DNA from: CAYURP01 sp964447175
GTDB lineage: Bacteria; Zixibacteria; MSB-5A5; SM23-73-2
Direction: 5' to 3'
DNA: 41,510 bases
Assembly: GCA_964447175.1 (NCBI GenBank)
Contig: CAYURP010000025.1
Span: 1 to 41,510, forward strand
Every line of letters starts with the position of its first letter. Position 1 is the stretch's first letter. Made by a program: the position numbers and the translations under genes. The notes below the pieces were generated by a model that did no database searches, had not been told where the DNA came from, and saw nothing but the letters and a program-made list of their open reading frames with translations. Shown piece after piece: positions 15,795 through 24,151 of the stretch.

Positions 15795-17057
15795 CTATTC
15801 CTCCCATCTTTTGAATTTTTCCTTAAGATAGGGTTTTAGTTTTTCGAATTCCTCAGCTTGTTTTTCAATGACCTTTTCTGACTCCTGAGAGTCAAGCTCA
15901 GCTACCTCCTGAGAGTAAGCGCCTATCCTGCCGAAATAGAGCGGAGTTATCATATCCACCAGCCTTCTTCTGTTTCTGCTCCAGGTTTGATAGATGAAGC
16001 CGAAATCATAGATTATCTTAGCCCATAACATACTGGGGAAATCCAGCTCCCCGGTCTTCTCCAGTTTTTGGACTCTCTTTTTCAGCTGCTCGAAGTTTTC
16101 ATGAGCAATCACTTGCCGGTATAGAGGCTCGAAGTGATGGAAGCCTTCCACAAACTCATCCTGTAGCTTGCTCTGGGTTACAGATACGGTTTCCAATTTC
16201 AGTGGTTGGGGGGTGTTTCCGATGATTTCGACCTTCTCGCTTTTATCCACAATCATCCACTTCTTCTCATATTTTCCCATTAGATAAAAAAGCGTGGATA
16301 CCACCTGATGGAACATAGGTGCCAGATCCAGGGAAGGATCTTTAGCGTCGTGGATTTTAGTTCCCAGATCTGCCTGGACTATTTTATAGCCCTCACTAAT
16401 GGCAGAGGTGGTCATCCAGATATCGATGCCAAAGCGAGCCACATCGGTAAGCCAAACGTCCTGCTGACAGAAGTATGATGCCAGTTCACCGGAAAATCCA
16501 AAATCCCCTCCTATAGGCTGGCGAATTCTTTTGCCGTAAAGGACTCGGGTTAAAGGATAGACTATATGATTGGTAATGGACCCGTCATATTTATGTCTGA
16601 GATAATAGGGCACGACAAAATCAGCTTTTTTATCCAAGATGGGGGAAGCCAGAAGTTTGATCCATTCCGGAGTTATGTTTCTCAAATCAGAATCTACTCC
16701 CACACAGACTGTAGCTTTAAGCGATTTAGCTGCCTCAAAAACTGCCCGGGCAGAGGTGCCTTTGCCCGGCATTCCACGATAAATGGCCACCATGCGTTTA
16801 ACATCCTTGGGGATCTCAGCCTCCAGGGCTTTTTCTCTGGAGTCATCCAGGGAACCACCATCTGAGATAAGGATAGCAGATTTAAGATCCTTGAAATGTT
16901 TTTGAAGTCCCTCTCCACAGGCTGTGACTACGCGCCCGATGGTGTCCTCGCAGTTAAAGCTGGGAATTCCCACCAGGATGTCTACCTCTTTCAGCTCCTC
17001 AATCCAGTTTTTAAGATTATCCCTTAAAGCTGTCTCGTACCTTTTAAATACTTTCAT
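15795..17057 (-). CDS. GT-A glycosyltransferase, glucosyl/mannosylglycerate synthase-like
   Basis: 420 residues. The N-terminal half is a nucleotide-sugar GT-A fold: DILVGIPSFNCEDTI, ILISDGGSLDDS, MPGKGTSARAVFEAA and the metal-binding DSD at 122-124 (VGVDSDLRNITPEW). The acceptor-loop motif PIGGDFG (181-187) and a later DVARFGIDIWMTTSAI recall the GT78/GT81 group that makes mannosylglycerate or glucosyl-3-phosphoglycerate. A long charged helical C-terminal region follows. The likely role is synthesis of a compatible solute or glycosylated glycerate in the cytoplasm. The exact donor and acceptor cannot be read from the sequence. It is the first gene of a short operon with the rubrerythrin-like gene. 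Confidence 0.75.
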   Translation of the reverse strand: MKVFKRYETALRDNLKNWIEELKEVDILVGIPSFNCEDTIGRVVTACGEGLQKHFKDLKSAILISDGGSLDDSREKALEAEIPKDVKRMVAIYRGMPGKGTSARAVFEAAKSLKATVCVGVDSDLRNITPEWIKLLASPILDKKADFVVPYYLRHKYDGSITNHIVYPLTRVLYGKRIRQPIGGDFGFSGELASYFCQQDVWLTDVARFGIDIWMTTSAISEGYKIVQADLGTKIHDAKDPSLDLAPMFHQVVSTLFYLMGKYEKKWMIVDKSEKVEIIGNTPQPLKLETVSVTQSKLQDEFVEGFHHFEPLYRQVIAHENFEQLKKRVQKLEKTGELDFPSMLWAKIIYDFGFIYQTWSRNRRRLVDMITPLYFGRIGAYSQEVAELDSQESEKVIEKQAEEFEKLKPYLKEKFKRWEE

Positions 17058-17179
17058 TTTTTATCTTTATTATTACTTCAGCGATAAGAATTTCTCAGAA
17101 TAATTTTTACTTTCCTCTTGTTAGAATAACTTATGAGTTTAAAAATTCAGTTTTCTGCAAATAGAATAACCTATAAATT

Positions 17180-17659
17180 CTATTCGGCTTTTTTGACCGA
17201 GGCACAATAGGCGGTCAGGTCAATAAGTTTCTGATCATCCCAGTCCAGCGCCTCTCCTTTTAGGGGAGTAACTATACAGAAGTTGATCATTCCGGATAAG
17301 GTCATCACTTTTCCAGCCATAGGTACATACTGGGGGTAGCGCGCACCCAGATTATCGAAGGCTGTAATTTTTATCCCCATCATCTCCTGGGGATTATCCT
17401 TGGTTCCCCCCTCGAAGTGACAGGAGCTGCAGCTTGTCCCGGACGTGCCCAGGGTAGTGTCACCAAAAAGAACCTGACCTCGCTTAATGGATGCGGGAAG
17501 CTCCTCGGCAGGACCGGGATTGGGTTTAGGTTGAGAGGGGAGCACAACCTGCTCACTAACGTGCTCGTGTTCCGTTCTTTCCCCGCAGGAGATGAAAAAT
17601 AAACCTGCTAGTAAAATAGCCAGACCCAAGCAAATCAGAAATCCAATTCGCTGAAGCAT
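17180..17659 (-). CDS. Monohaem cytochrome c lipoprotein
   Basis: 159 residues. The signal sequence ends in a lipobox-like FISC (lipidated cysteine C25). A Pro/Glu-rich linker and a single class-I cytochrome c domain follow, with the haem site CSSCH at 77-81 and Met residues (MMGIK, VPMAGKVMTLSGM) that could supply the distal ligand. The C-terminal helix DDQKLIDLTAYCASV matches the cytochrome c helix that packs on the haem. It is an extracytoplasmic electron carrier anchored in a membrane, or a domain from a redox partner. No oxidase or reductase genes adjoin it. A ribosome site AAAGGAGG lies upstream of the ATG. Confidence 0.88.
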   Translation of the reverse strand: MLQRIGFLICLGLAILLAGLFFISCGERTEHEHVSEQVVLPSQPKPNPGPAEELPASIKRGQVLFGDTTLGTSGTSCSSCHFEGGTKDNPQEMMGIKITAFDNLGARYPQYVPMAGKVMTLSGMINFCIVTPLKGEALDWDDQKLIDLTAYCASVKKAE

Positions 17660-18045
17660 CTTAAACCTCCTTTTTAAAGGTTAACTCCTTTTTGACCTCA
17701 AATATTCAACAACCTCAGATTATTATGCAAATTAATCACTAAGTCAGAATTTTGTCAAGTCTTTTCTAAAAATCAAAACTTATGTAAAATATTAATCTTG
17801 AAAGATTTAACTGATTGTTACATGAGATAGCTAAACAACTTTAAATCATGGGTAAACAAACATATTTTTCATTATAGAAATATTATCGTATAACTCCATT
17901 GCAGGTGAGATATCTTGTAATTCATTGTGTGACAATGACAATGATATTTCTATTTTAGAATTATAAATTTTACATTTTTCATTTTATTTTCTTCACAAAA
18001 GGCAAAATATGTCGTATATTATTATAGATCCTGAAAAGGAGAATC
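17660..18045. other. AT-rich divergent intergenic region
   Basis: 386 bp between the leftward cytochrome gene and the rightward transposase-like gene. It is very AT-rich and has no ORF and no obvious inverted repeat. If an IS1595 element once ended here its terminal repeat is not recognisable by eye. The stretch just before the ATG at 18046 carries AAGGAG as the ribosome site of that gene. Confidence 0.6.
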
Positions 18046-18459
18046 ATGGGTCTATTGGAAATCGTAAAAAGATTTAACAGCAAAGAGAAATGTGAAGAAT
18101 ATATACATAAGGTCCGTTGGCCAGATGGTGTAACCTGTCCTAAATGTGGCTCCGGAAGCCCCTATTGGTTAAAGTCTGTGAAAAAGTTTGAGTGTTCTAA
18201 GTGTGGATATCAGTTTTCCATAACATCAGGTACGATTTTTCACAAGACTTATGTACCTTTACCCAAGTGGTTTTTAGCTATATATCTTATCTGTGTATCG
18301 AAGCAAAATGTTAAAGTAAATCAAATACATGCAGCACTGGATTTACCATATAAAACTGCTTGGTATATGCACAAACGAATTAGTGAAGCATTGAAGAATC
18401 CAGAATTTAAGAAGTTTTATAGCATGTTTGGCTCTAAGAGCCTAAATTTAAATGGCTAA
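18046..18459 (+). pseudogene. IS1595-family transposase, N-terminal zinc-ribbon part only
   Basis: 137 residues. It contains the N-terminal module of IS1595 (ISXO2-like) transposases: a zinc ribbon with CPKCG (C31, C34) and CSKCG (C50, C53), then the helical segment TSGTIFHKTYVPLPKWFLAIYLI and the helix-turn-helix-like QIHAALDLPYKTAWYMHKRISEAL. The DDE catalytic domain that should follow (about 150-200 residues) is missing; the frame ends shortly after in SKSLNLNG. No remnant of it is visible downstream. It is most simply a truncated transposase. A good ribosome site and intact frame leave open a domesticated DNA-binding role, for instance regulating the gene pair that follows 32 bp later. 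Confidence 0.8.
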
Positions 18460-18491
18460 TTTCTAAGATGCTAAAGATTGGAGGTTAAATA

Positions 18492-19046
18492 ATGAGTAGT
18501 ATATCAAAAGAGACTTTTAAACGTCTATTCCTACTTTACACTATCGGGCAATTTAAAGATGGAGTTTATGGAAAGCTCAGGCTTAACAAGATCGTGTATC
18601 TTATTCTTAGAGAATATTCTGATCTAATTCCATTCGAATTCAAACACGATCACTATGGACAACATAGTGAGGAATTAGATGAAACTAATGAGCAACTTTC
18701 CTACATGAACCACACGACAGTAGCGCCCCTGGAAGCCGGACGAGGAAATCGATATACGCTTGAAAGAAAGGAGATTATGGAATTTTATCGGGTTGTGTTG
18801 GGATATGTTTCGCCTGGATTAAGAAAAGCTATCGACGAGATTGTAGAACAGGATGGTTATCTTTCAGAATATGATTTGAGAAAAAAAGCTTATGTTGATG
18901 AGTTATTTTTGAAATCTGAGGAGGGGAGTATTTTGCTGAAAGAGAATCTACCTGAAAGGATCACGGTTGATTTACCAGGTGATGACTGTGAAGATTTGGA
19001 ATTAAGCTTAGATCCTAAATTCATAACTGCAATGAGACATCTGTAA
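18492..19046 (+). CDS. Panacea/YwgA-like protein, probable antitoxin
   Basis: 184 residues. The segment LRLNKIVYLILREYSDLIPFEFKHDHYGQHSEELDETNEQL has the signature of the DUF4065 (Panacea, SocA-like) and YwgA group: K-L-x-x-N/Q-K-x-x-Y followed by YGxxSxEL. Panacea-type domains act as antitoxins paired with many unrelated toxins. The rest is acidic and helical, ending in DPKFITAMRHL. GGAGG lies upstream of the ATG. It is followed after 11 bp by a RelE-like gene, so I read the two as a toxin-antitoxin module with the antitoxin first. The family link is by eye and moderate. A restriction- or phage-related regulator is an alternative. Confidence 0.6.
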   Translation: MSSISKETFKRLFLLYTIGQFKDGVYGKLRLNKIVYLILREYSDLIPFEFKHDHYGQHSEELDETNEQLSYMNHTTVAPLEAGRGNRYTLERKEIMEFYRVVLGYVSPGLRKAIDEIVEQDGYLSEYDLRKKAYVDELFLKSEEGSILLKENLPERITVDLPGDDCEDLELSLDPKFITAMRHL

Positions 19047-19057
19047 AGAAAAAAGAA

Positions 19058-19429
19058 GTGGTGGATTATAAAATAATATGGCACAAGGTATTTAGCTACC
19101 AATACGACCACTTAGAAAGGAATTCTCTTCTAAAAAAGCAGGTAGATAAGCAACTTGAAGTAATTCAGAGAAATCCCCAACAGGCTGGGGCACCACTACG
19201 TTACCTACCTCCTGATCTTGCTGGTAAGATTAGAAGGTTACACATTGGTGGACCGAGTAAATATCGAATGTTCATAAAAGTAGATGATAAAGAAAAAGAG
19301 ATAAGGATAGGATTTATTGATCCGAGACTTAAAGGTAAGTTGGATTATGGAGATCTTCCATTGGAGATATTTACACAATCAGAGGATGAAATTGATGAGA
19401 AAAGGTTGAAAAAATTTCTCCTGCAATGA
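19058..19429 (+). CDS. RelE/ParE-superfamily toxin-like protein
   Basis: 123 residues starting with GTG (a second GTG follows directly). The core LQVIQRNPQQAGAPLRYLPPDLAGKIRRLHIGGPSKYRMFIKVDDKEKEIRIGFIDPR-like region has the RelE layout in its short motifs: a helix pair, then a basic strand (KIRRLHIG), then YRMFIKV and IRIGFIDPR. RelE toxins are ribosome-dependent mRNA endonucleases; ParE relatives act on gyrase. The usual catalytic Arg/Tyr residues have equivalents here but cannot be fixed without an alignment. It extends about 30 residues beyond a minimal RelE. Gene order (putative antitoxin first, 11-bp gap) fits a type II module. Confidence 0.6.
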   Translation: MVDYKIIWHKVFSYQYDHLERNSLLKKQVDKQLEVIQRNPQQAGAPLRYLPPDLAGKIRRLHIGGPSKYRMFIKVDDKEKEIRIGFIDPRLKGKLDYGDLPLEIFTQSEDEIDEKRLKKFLLQ

Positions 19430-19527
19430 ATTTACAGACAGCTCATTCTGGAGAATAACGGACACTATTTCATTAGATACTATGATGTTGTTTCTATATC
19501 TTATCTTGTAAGCATGAAACAGACAAT

Positions 19528-20832
19528 CTATTTAACTATGGGTGACTGAGGGCCACCGTACATGCCTATATCTGATGGTGTGCCGTCTGGATCGGTGAAA
19601 AGAGGATTGCCTTTGTTTATAAGCGGTGAATCCGGGGGCAGATGGAAATCTGTTTCTGAGATGAATTGGGGGTCAACTGAGATATTTCCATCCTGGCCAG
19701 TGAGATCGGGTAAATCCTGATAATTTCCTTTTTCATTGCCCCAGATATTGTTGTGTGTGATGGAGAAGTTTTCGTAATTTCCGTAATTCCAAATCCCCAC
19801 CTGAGGGCAGACCCACTCCTCTCTCCAGCCATTTTTGACAATTATGTTATTAGTGCACTCCCCTTTTGCTTCTTCACTCCAGATGGCAAAGCCGCAGTTG
19901 CCATTTCTGACTATGACATTGTTGGATGCTTCCATAAAGGAGGTTCCCGTGGCAATAATTCCCCAGCCTAAATTGTCAAAGACGGCATTGTTTCTCACCA
20001 CTGCTTTGGAGTTTCCGAACGTTCCAATCCCCTTCCAAAAGCCTGAGATTCTGTTGCGCAAAACCGTGGCTGATGCATCCCAGGTGATGCCCACTCCGGC
20101 GCCCCTGCCTTCGGATATCACGTTATCAGCGATAAAAGCGGAAGACCCCCGATAAAGAGCAACTCCATCCCAGCCATTCCCTTCGATTTTGTTGTTCAGG
20201 ATGAAAAGCTCTGAATTCTCCCTTCCAAAGACCCCGCCTATTCCCACCACCACAGTATCAATGCGATGAGAGTTATCGACTATATAGTTTCCCTTTACGG
20301 TTACTTGGCTGAACTTAGCCACCACTGCGGCATCGGTTGCATTTCCATCCGGGTCTCTTTTACCGCCAGTGATCGTGACTCCGGTTATGGATGAACCTAA
20401 ACTTCTTTCAAAAAGTATTCCATAGCCAGCATTTGTTATCAATATGGTCTGTTCTGGCCCTGATCCCATAAGCTGTAATGATTTATTTTTAATAAGAAAT
20501 CCTCTGGTGGCGTTAACCTGAGTTTTATGTTCCTGGCAGTTTCCGCAGAGCTCCTCGATATAAGGGGAGGGTATGGCTTCATAATTTCCAGGTAGAATTA
20601 TTATCTGATCTCCATCCTTTGCAGAATCAATAGCTTTTTGTAGATCGCGAAAGGGATCCTCTTTCACCCCAGTTCCGATTTTCCCGTCACCTACATCATC
20701 TACATACCAAACATTAGATTCTTGTCCTTTTACACTGGAAAAGAATAAAATTAGAATGAGAGCAAACATGGCAGGGCAAAGCAGCATCCTAAGAAAATCT
20801 CTCTTCATTTTAACGTGCTTTGAGGTCAACAT
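19528..20832 (-). CDS. Exported right-handed beta-helix protein (NosD/pectate-lyase-like)
   Basis: 434 residues. An N-terminal signal peptide (hydrophobic LLCPAMFALILILFF, cleavage likely after VKG) is followed by WYVDDVGDGKIGTGVKEDPFRDLQKAID, the DUF1565-like start of parallel beta-helix proteins, and then many degenerate turns of the form N-x-I-x-x-N-x-x-x-G-I/V (NNKIEGNGWDGVAL, NNAVFDNLGWGIIA, NNVIVRNGNCGFAI). The end (DFHLPPDSPLINKGNP...DIGMYGG) is the conserved closing motif. Such proteins bind or cleave surface polysaccharides or serve as adhesins. No catalytic triad is evident, so I do not call an enzyme. A second in-frame ATG (20808) gives a shorter signal peptide; neither start has a strong ribosome site. 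Confidence 0.85.
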   Translation of the reverse strand: MLTSKHVKMKRDFLRMLLCPAMFALILILFFSSVKGQESNVWYVDDVGDGKIGTGVKEDPFRDLQKAIDSAKDGDQIIILPGNYEAIPSPYIEELCGNCQEHKTQVNATRGFLIKNKSLQLMGSGPEQTILITNAGYGILFERSLGSSITGVTITGGKRDPDGNATDAAVVAKFSQVTVKGNYIVDNSHRIDTVVVGIGGVFGRENSELFILNNKIEGNGWDGVALYRGSSAFIADNVISEGRGAGVGITWDASATVLRNRISGFWKGIGTFGNSKAVVRNNAVFDNLGWGIIATGTSFMEASNNVIVRNGNCGFAIWSEEAKGECTNNIIVKNGWREEWVCPQVGIWNYGNYENFSITHNNIWGNEKGNYQDLPDLTGQDGNISVDPQFISETDFHLPPDSPLINKGNPLFTDPDGTPSDIGMYGGPQSPIVK

Positions 20833-20854
20833 TGTCTACTCAAAATTCTGACCA

Positions 20855-21808
20855 CTAAATTTGATTTTGTGTTCTGTATCGAATCATACTTGCCTGTTCT
20901 GGGGCACAAGGGTGCGGTATTTTATTTGTCAGATAATTGTAAAAGGTTCTTAAAGAGATACATCTCGGATTACCAGAACTATCTCTACAGTTTTTCATAC
21001 ACCTCCTCGCCTTTGGGTCATCGCTTACCCAGTAATCCATAATATTCAAATAGATGCTTTGCTCGATATCAAAGTAATCACTCTGTCGCGGTTTTGTGCC
21101 TTTGACTGTTATTTTGCGATAATAATTATAAAGAAAGTCCATCCAATAGCGAAAGGAATAAAATTGCTCCCTTGCAAATTCTGCTGAGATTGATCCACTG
21201 TTATACGGTAAATTAAAGTGCTTGATGCATGCTTTCCACATACTCCGTGTAAATGATACAAAAAACTGAAGTGAATCATACATGTCTTCTGCATTTTTGT
21301 AGATCCCTTTTGCGATAATACGGTTATGAAGCAAATGAGCACGCCTAATCATTTCATTCACCGAATCTAGCCAGTACTTTTTGTATCGAAAAGCATAATC
21401 CTTAATAGGTTTTACCAAATCCTCAGCTTCGCTCCAACTCTTCGCTCGTGAGAGAAGCCATGGCAAGTTCACCCATTCAGTGTTTGGCTGTCGATTAGTT
21501 AGTCTGAAATGTTTTCTTATCCTTCTTTGGACATGAGAAGAAGGATCCTCAAGAACGTTTCCACCCACGACTATTTTGCTAGCTTGCTGTAACTTTTCTT
21601 TGACATCAAAGAACTTGTCCTCACGCCATTCCTGCAGAAGTTCAAACAAGTTAACAATGGTGAAATTTACCATTATTTCACCTGTTTCTTGCTTCCTTTG
21701 AATTAACGCTAAATAGTTTTTACCTTGGTAACCAATGAATACATGTGAAAAGATGTTAGCATCGAAATAGAATTTTGTGATCTTAGAAGAGTTTATCGTT
21801 TTTCCCAT
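20855..21808 (-). CDS. PIN-like domain protein of unknown role
   Basis: 317 residues, cytoplasmic, no signal peptide. It begins ITKFYFDANIFSHVF, resembling the first strand and Asp (D16) of PIN nucleases. Near the C-terminus GTKPRQSDYFDIEQSIYLNIMDYWVSDDP follows the PIN pattern of a helix with Asp residues before the final strand and V-S/T-D-D. The middle is helical with many Trp, Tyr and Arg residues. PIN domains are Mg2+-dependent RNases, often toxins (VapC) or RNA-processing enzymes. No antitoxin gene adjoins. The gene sits alone between two exported-protein genes on the same strand, unlike its neighbours in function, so insertion is likely. The fold call is tentative. Confidence 0.5.
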   Translation of the reverse strand: MGKTINSSKITKFYFDANIFSHVFIGYQGKNYLALIQRKQETGEIMVNFTIVNLFELLQEWREDKFFDVKEKLQQASKIVVGGNVLEDPSSHVQRRIRKHFRLTNRQPNTEWVNLPWLLSRAKSWSEAEDLVKPIKDYAFRYKKYWLDSVNEMIRRAHLLHNRIIAKGIYKNAEDMYDSLQFFVSFTRSMWKACIKHFNLPYNSGSISAEFAREQFYSFRYWMDFLYNYYRKITVKGTKPRQSDYFDIEQSIYLNIMDYWVSDDPKARRCMKNCRDSSGNPRCISLRTFYNYLTNKIPHPCAPEQASMIRYRTQNQI

Positions 21809-21819
21809 AATTTAAGAAT

Positions 21820-23580
21820 TTATTCGAATCTTAAAATTCCATAGTATCTGGGATCATAGGAGATGGGCACCATCCAATCCGATGCTGAATTTACCCTTTG
21901 CTGTTTTCTTCTGAAATTGATTAACCAGGAATCTCCTTTTTGTGGTTCGGATTTCAACGTTTTAAATGGAATTTTCATCTCAACAGACCACTTTCCATCA
22001 TCTTTCCTGGCAGCAGTTTCATACTCTCCGTTCCAGGCTCTATCCTCACCCTCATACTCCTCACCTTTCCATTTCAGGACCTGATCGAATGCGATTCCCG
22101 AGGGATTGAAATAGATCTGGTAGGTGGTCCTTTTGACACTATCCGGGCAGAAAAAGAATCCCACGCAATCGTCTAAATAGACTGCTCCATCCTGTTGTTT
22201 TGCTTCAGCTTTTAGCTCATCCATTTTACTCTCCACACAGGATGCAGCTATGTATAGATTTTTCTTGTCGTATCCCCAGAAAAATTTTGTTGACTCCACT
22301 TTTGTCTTTTTGCCATCTGGTGAGCCGAATTGCTCGGCAAAAGAAGCATCCTTCCATTCTTGCTCATCAATAACCCCGTCTATTTTAGGAGACTTTTCAA
22401 GTCTTTTGCAATCCAGTTCCCTTTTCAAGTTAAGGGTAGTTTCATAGGGATAGGTCTTGTCTCGGCCAAAGTCATAGCCCACTGAGTAGCTGGGAAGGGG
22501 ATAAAGCTCTCCTTTTAACATGACCTGAAAACTCTGGTTCCAGTCAGAGGAGGGAGCAATTCTAATAGCCTGCTCTTTGGGTTTTACATCCCAATTCTCA
22601 TCAAATGCCCAGGTTAGGGTATCGATTAAAGGTTTGGCTTTCGAGCTATGGATATGAACTGAAATCTGACCCGAATATCCTTTAGCACCTTCTTTTATGT
22701 ATACAGGAGTAGAGTTGACCAGTTTGCCATAGTAAAATTCAGATATAACCATCTCCTCCTCCAGGGTAACTAAGTCCCTTTCCAGAACGCTTCCCAGTTT
22801 GATCAAAGCTACATCCAGCTTATTACCTTTAACTGTGCACCAGAGGTAATGATAGAAGAATCCTAAATCTTCTGATTCCATATCCATGGCACCACCGGAG
22901 CTCCCCACACAGATGTATCTTATGCCATCTATTTCTCCGGTAAAGTAATGATGGTAATGTCCCGAGAAAACAGCATCTACACCATATTCTTTGAAAACCT
23001 CGTGCATCGGATCAACTTTTTTCTCTTCTATGGCATTAAACCATAGGGGCTTGTGAAGAAAGACAAAGATATTTTCTCTTCCTTGATTTTTCTTCAGATC
23101 ATCTATGAGCCAGGCCATTTGGTCCTGGGGTAAATCTTCTGCTTTTTCTATGCGGCTGACGTCTAACATAACAAAATGAGTATTTTTGAAATCAAAGGAG
23201 TAGTAAGGTTCACCCACTCTTTTTCTGTATATTGGTTCTGCCTCATTATAGGTAATGTCATGATTGCCGGGAACAAGATAGTATGGGACTTTGAGCTTGC
23301 TCATTATCTCCATAAACTCATCCCATTCTTTGTTTAGGGCTGTGGTATCAGTTGTATAGCCTTCGATGTAGTCACCCACAGTGAGCACTATATCCGGGTC
23401 CAGTCGGTTCACCCCTTCTACCGCTTGCGGAAATATGCCAGGTTGGTGGCTGCCGGTTCTATCCCCTATCACTGCAAAACGATAAGTTATCTCATCTGAA
23501 AAGACGACACTGCTGTGTAGGCTTGCTATGAGAACAGCAACCAAGATGAAAATACTGATTCTTGCTTTTGAGCTTAGCAT
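21820..23580 (-). CDS. Exported metallophosphoesterase with C-terminal CBM9/DOMON-like domain
   Basis: 586 residues. A signal peptide (cleavage about S28) is followed by a calcineurin-type phosphoesterase domain with metal motifs FAVIGDRTG (D40), LTVGDYIEG, VPGNHD, FLHKPLW and SGHYHH (about 36-275). A middle beta-rich segment leads into a C-terminal domain (about 395-586) beginning KSPKIDGVIDEQEWKDA, the characteristic start of carbohydrate-binding family 9-like (DUF1083) domains, ending SDWMVPISYDPRYYGILRFE. It probably hydrolyses a phosphoester or nucleotide outside the cytoplasm while bound to a glycan or haem-like ligand. The substrate is not deducible. The gene is preceded by a long hairpin-rich spacer, so it likely starts its own transcript. 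Confidence 0.87.
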   Translation of the reverse strand: MLSSKARISIFILVAVLIASLHSSVVFSDEITYRFAVIGDRTGSHQPGIFPQAVEGVNRLDPDIVLTVGDYIEGYTTDTTALNKEWDEFMEIMSKLKVPYYLVPGNHDITYNEAEPIYRKRVGEPYYSFDFKNTHFVMLDVSRIEKAEDLPQDQMAWLIDDLKKNQGRENIFVFLHKPLWFNAIEEKKVDPMHEVFKEYGVDAVFSGHYHHYFTGEIDGIRYICVGSSGGAMDMESEDLGFFYHYLWCTVKGNKLDVALIKLGSVLERDLVTLEEEMVISEFYYGKLVNSTPVYIKEGAKGYSGQISVHIHSSKAKPLIDTLTWAFDENWDVKPKEQAIRIAPSSDWNQSFQVMLKGELYPLPSYSVGYDFGRDKTYPYETTLNLKRELDCKRLEKSPKIDGVIDEQEWKDASFAEQFGSPDGKKTKVESTKFFWGYDKKNLYIAASCVESKMDELKAEAKQQDGAVYLDDCVGFFFCPDSVKRTTYQIYFNPSGIAFDQVLKWKGEEYEGEDRAWNGEYETAARKDDGKWSVEMKIPFKTLKSEPQKGDSWLINFRRKQQRVNSASDWMVPISYDPRYYGILRFE

Positions 23581-23680
23581 TATTCCTCCTGTTTTTGGTT
23601 TTTTAGACCTTTAAGAAATGAGATTGTAGAAATTTGTCAAGTAAAAATTTTTGACCCAGGTTTTCTCCTCTTAAGTGGAT

Positions 23681-24118
23681 AGAACAAGGTCTCTTGTTCT
23701 TATTCGTATGATTCTGGGTCAGGAGACCCAGAACTACCCATGCCCTATCCGGTAGTCCCACCTTGCCCCCAAGGTGGGATGACCCATGTTGAGGGCAACA
23801 TGGGTCTACCGTTGTCAGAACGGGATTACAGCAGGTTGCCGGAACGGCCAGGGGGATAATCTGTGATACGGTAAGTTTGTAGCGTCCAGGTTCATCCCGG
23901 AGGTTTTTCGGCGGGCATGAAGCCCGCCGCTACGTGTTTTCGTATGGGGAGTTTAGAGGTTGTTCCATTTCTCAGTAACACAAATTGTCGCAACTTGTGC
24001 TATCACAGGTTGGGACAACCTGTGATAGCTTAAGGTGGTGGAAATCCCCGGAACGGGTCTTGACGACAATTCCACCACCAACGACAGAACGAAAAGGGCG
24101 GACACGGAGGTCCGCCCT
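23681..24118. repeat. Array of nine short hairpins filling an intergenic region
   Basis: The 571-bp spacer 23581-24151 carries no gene but nine inverted repeats in a row: 23681-23700, 23712-23733, 23756-23779, 23781-23806, 23909-23929, 23979-23999, 23999-24029, 24034-24079 and 24095-24118. Stems are 8-14 bp, most perfect, with loops of 3-6 bases; only the 24034-24079 pair spans a longer interval. The member at 23999-24029 has a 14-bp perfect stem and is shared with 9299-9327. The member at 24095-24118 is shared with 15160-15181. Read on the minus strand, the last one is GC-rich and followed by TTTTCGTT, so it may also terminate the VIT/VWA transcript. Confidence 0.85.
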
Positions 24119-24151
24119 ACATTTTGATGGAAGTTATATATTAATGATGGA

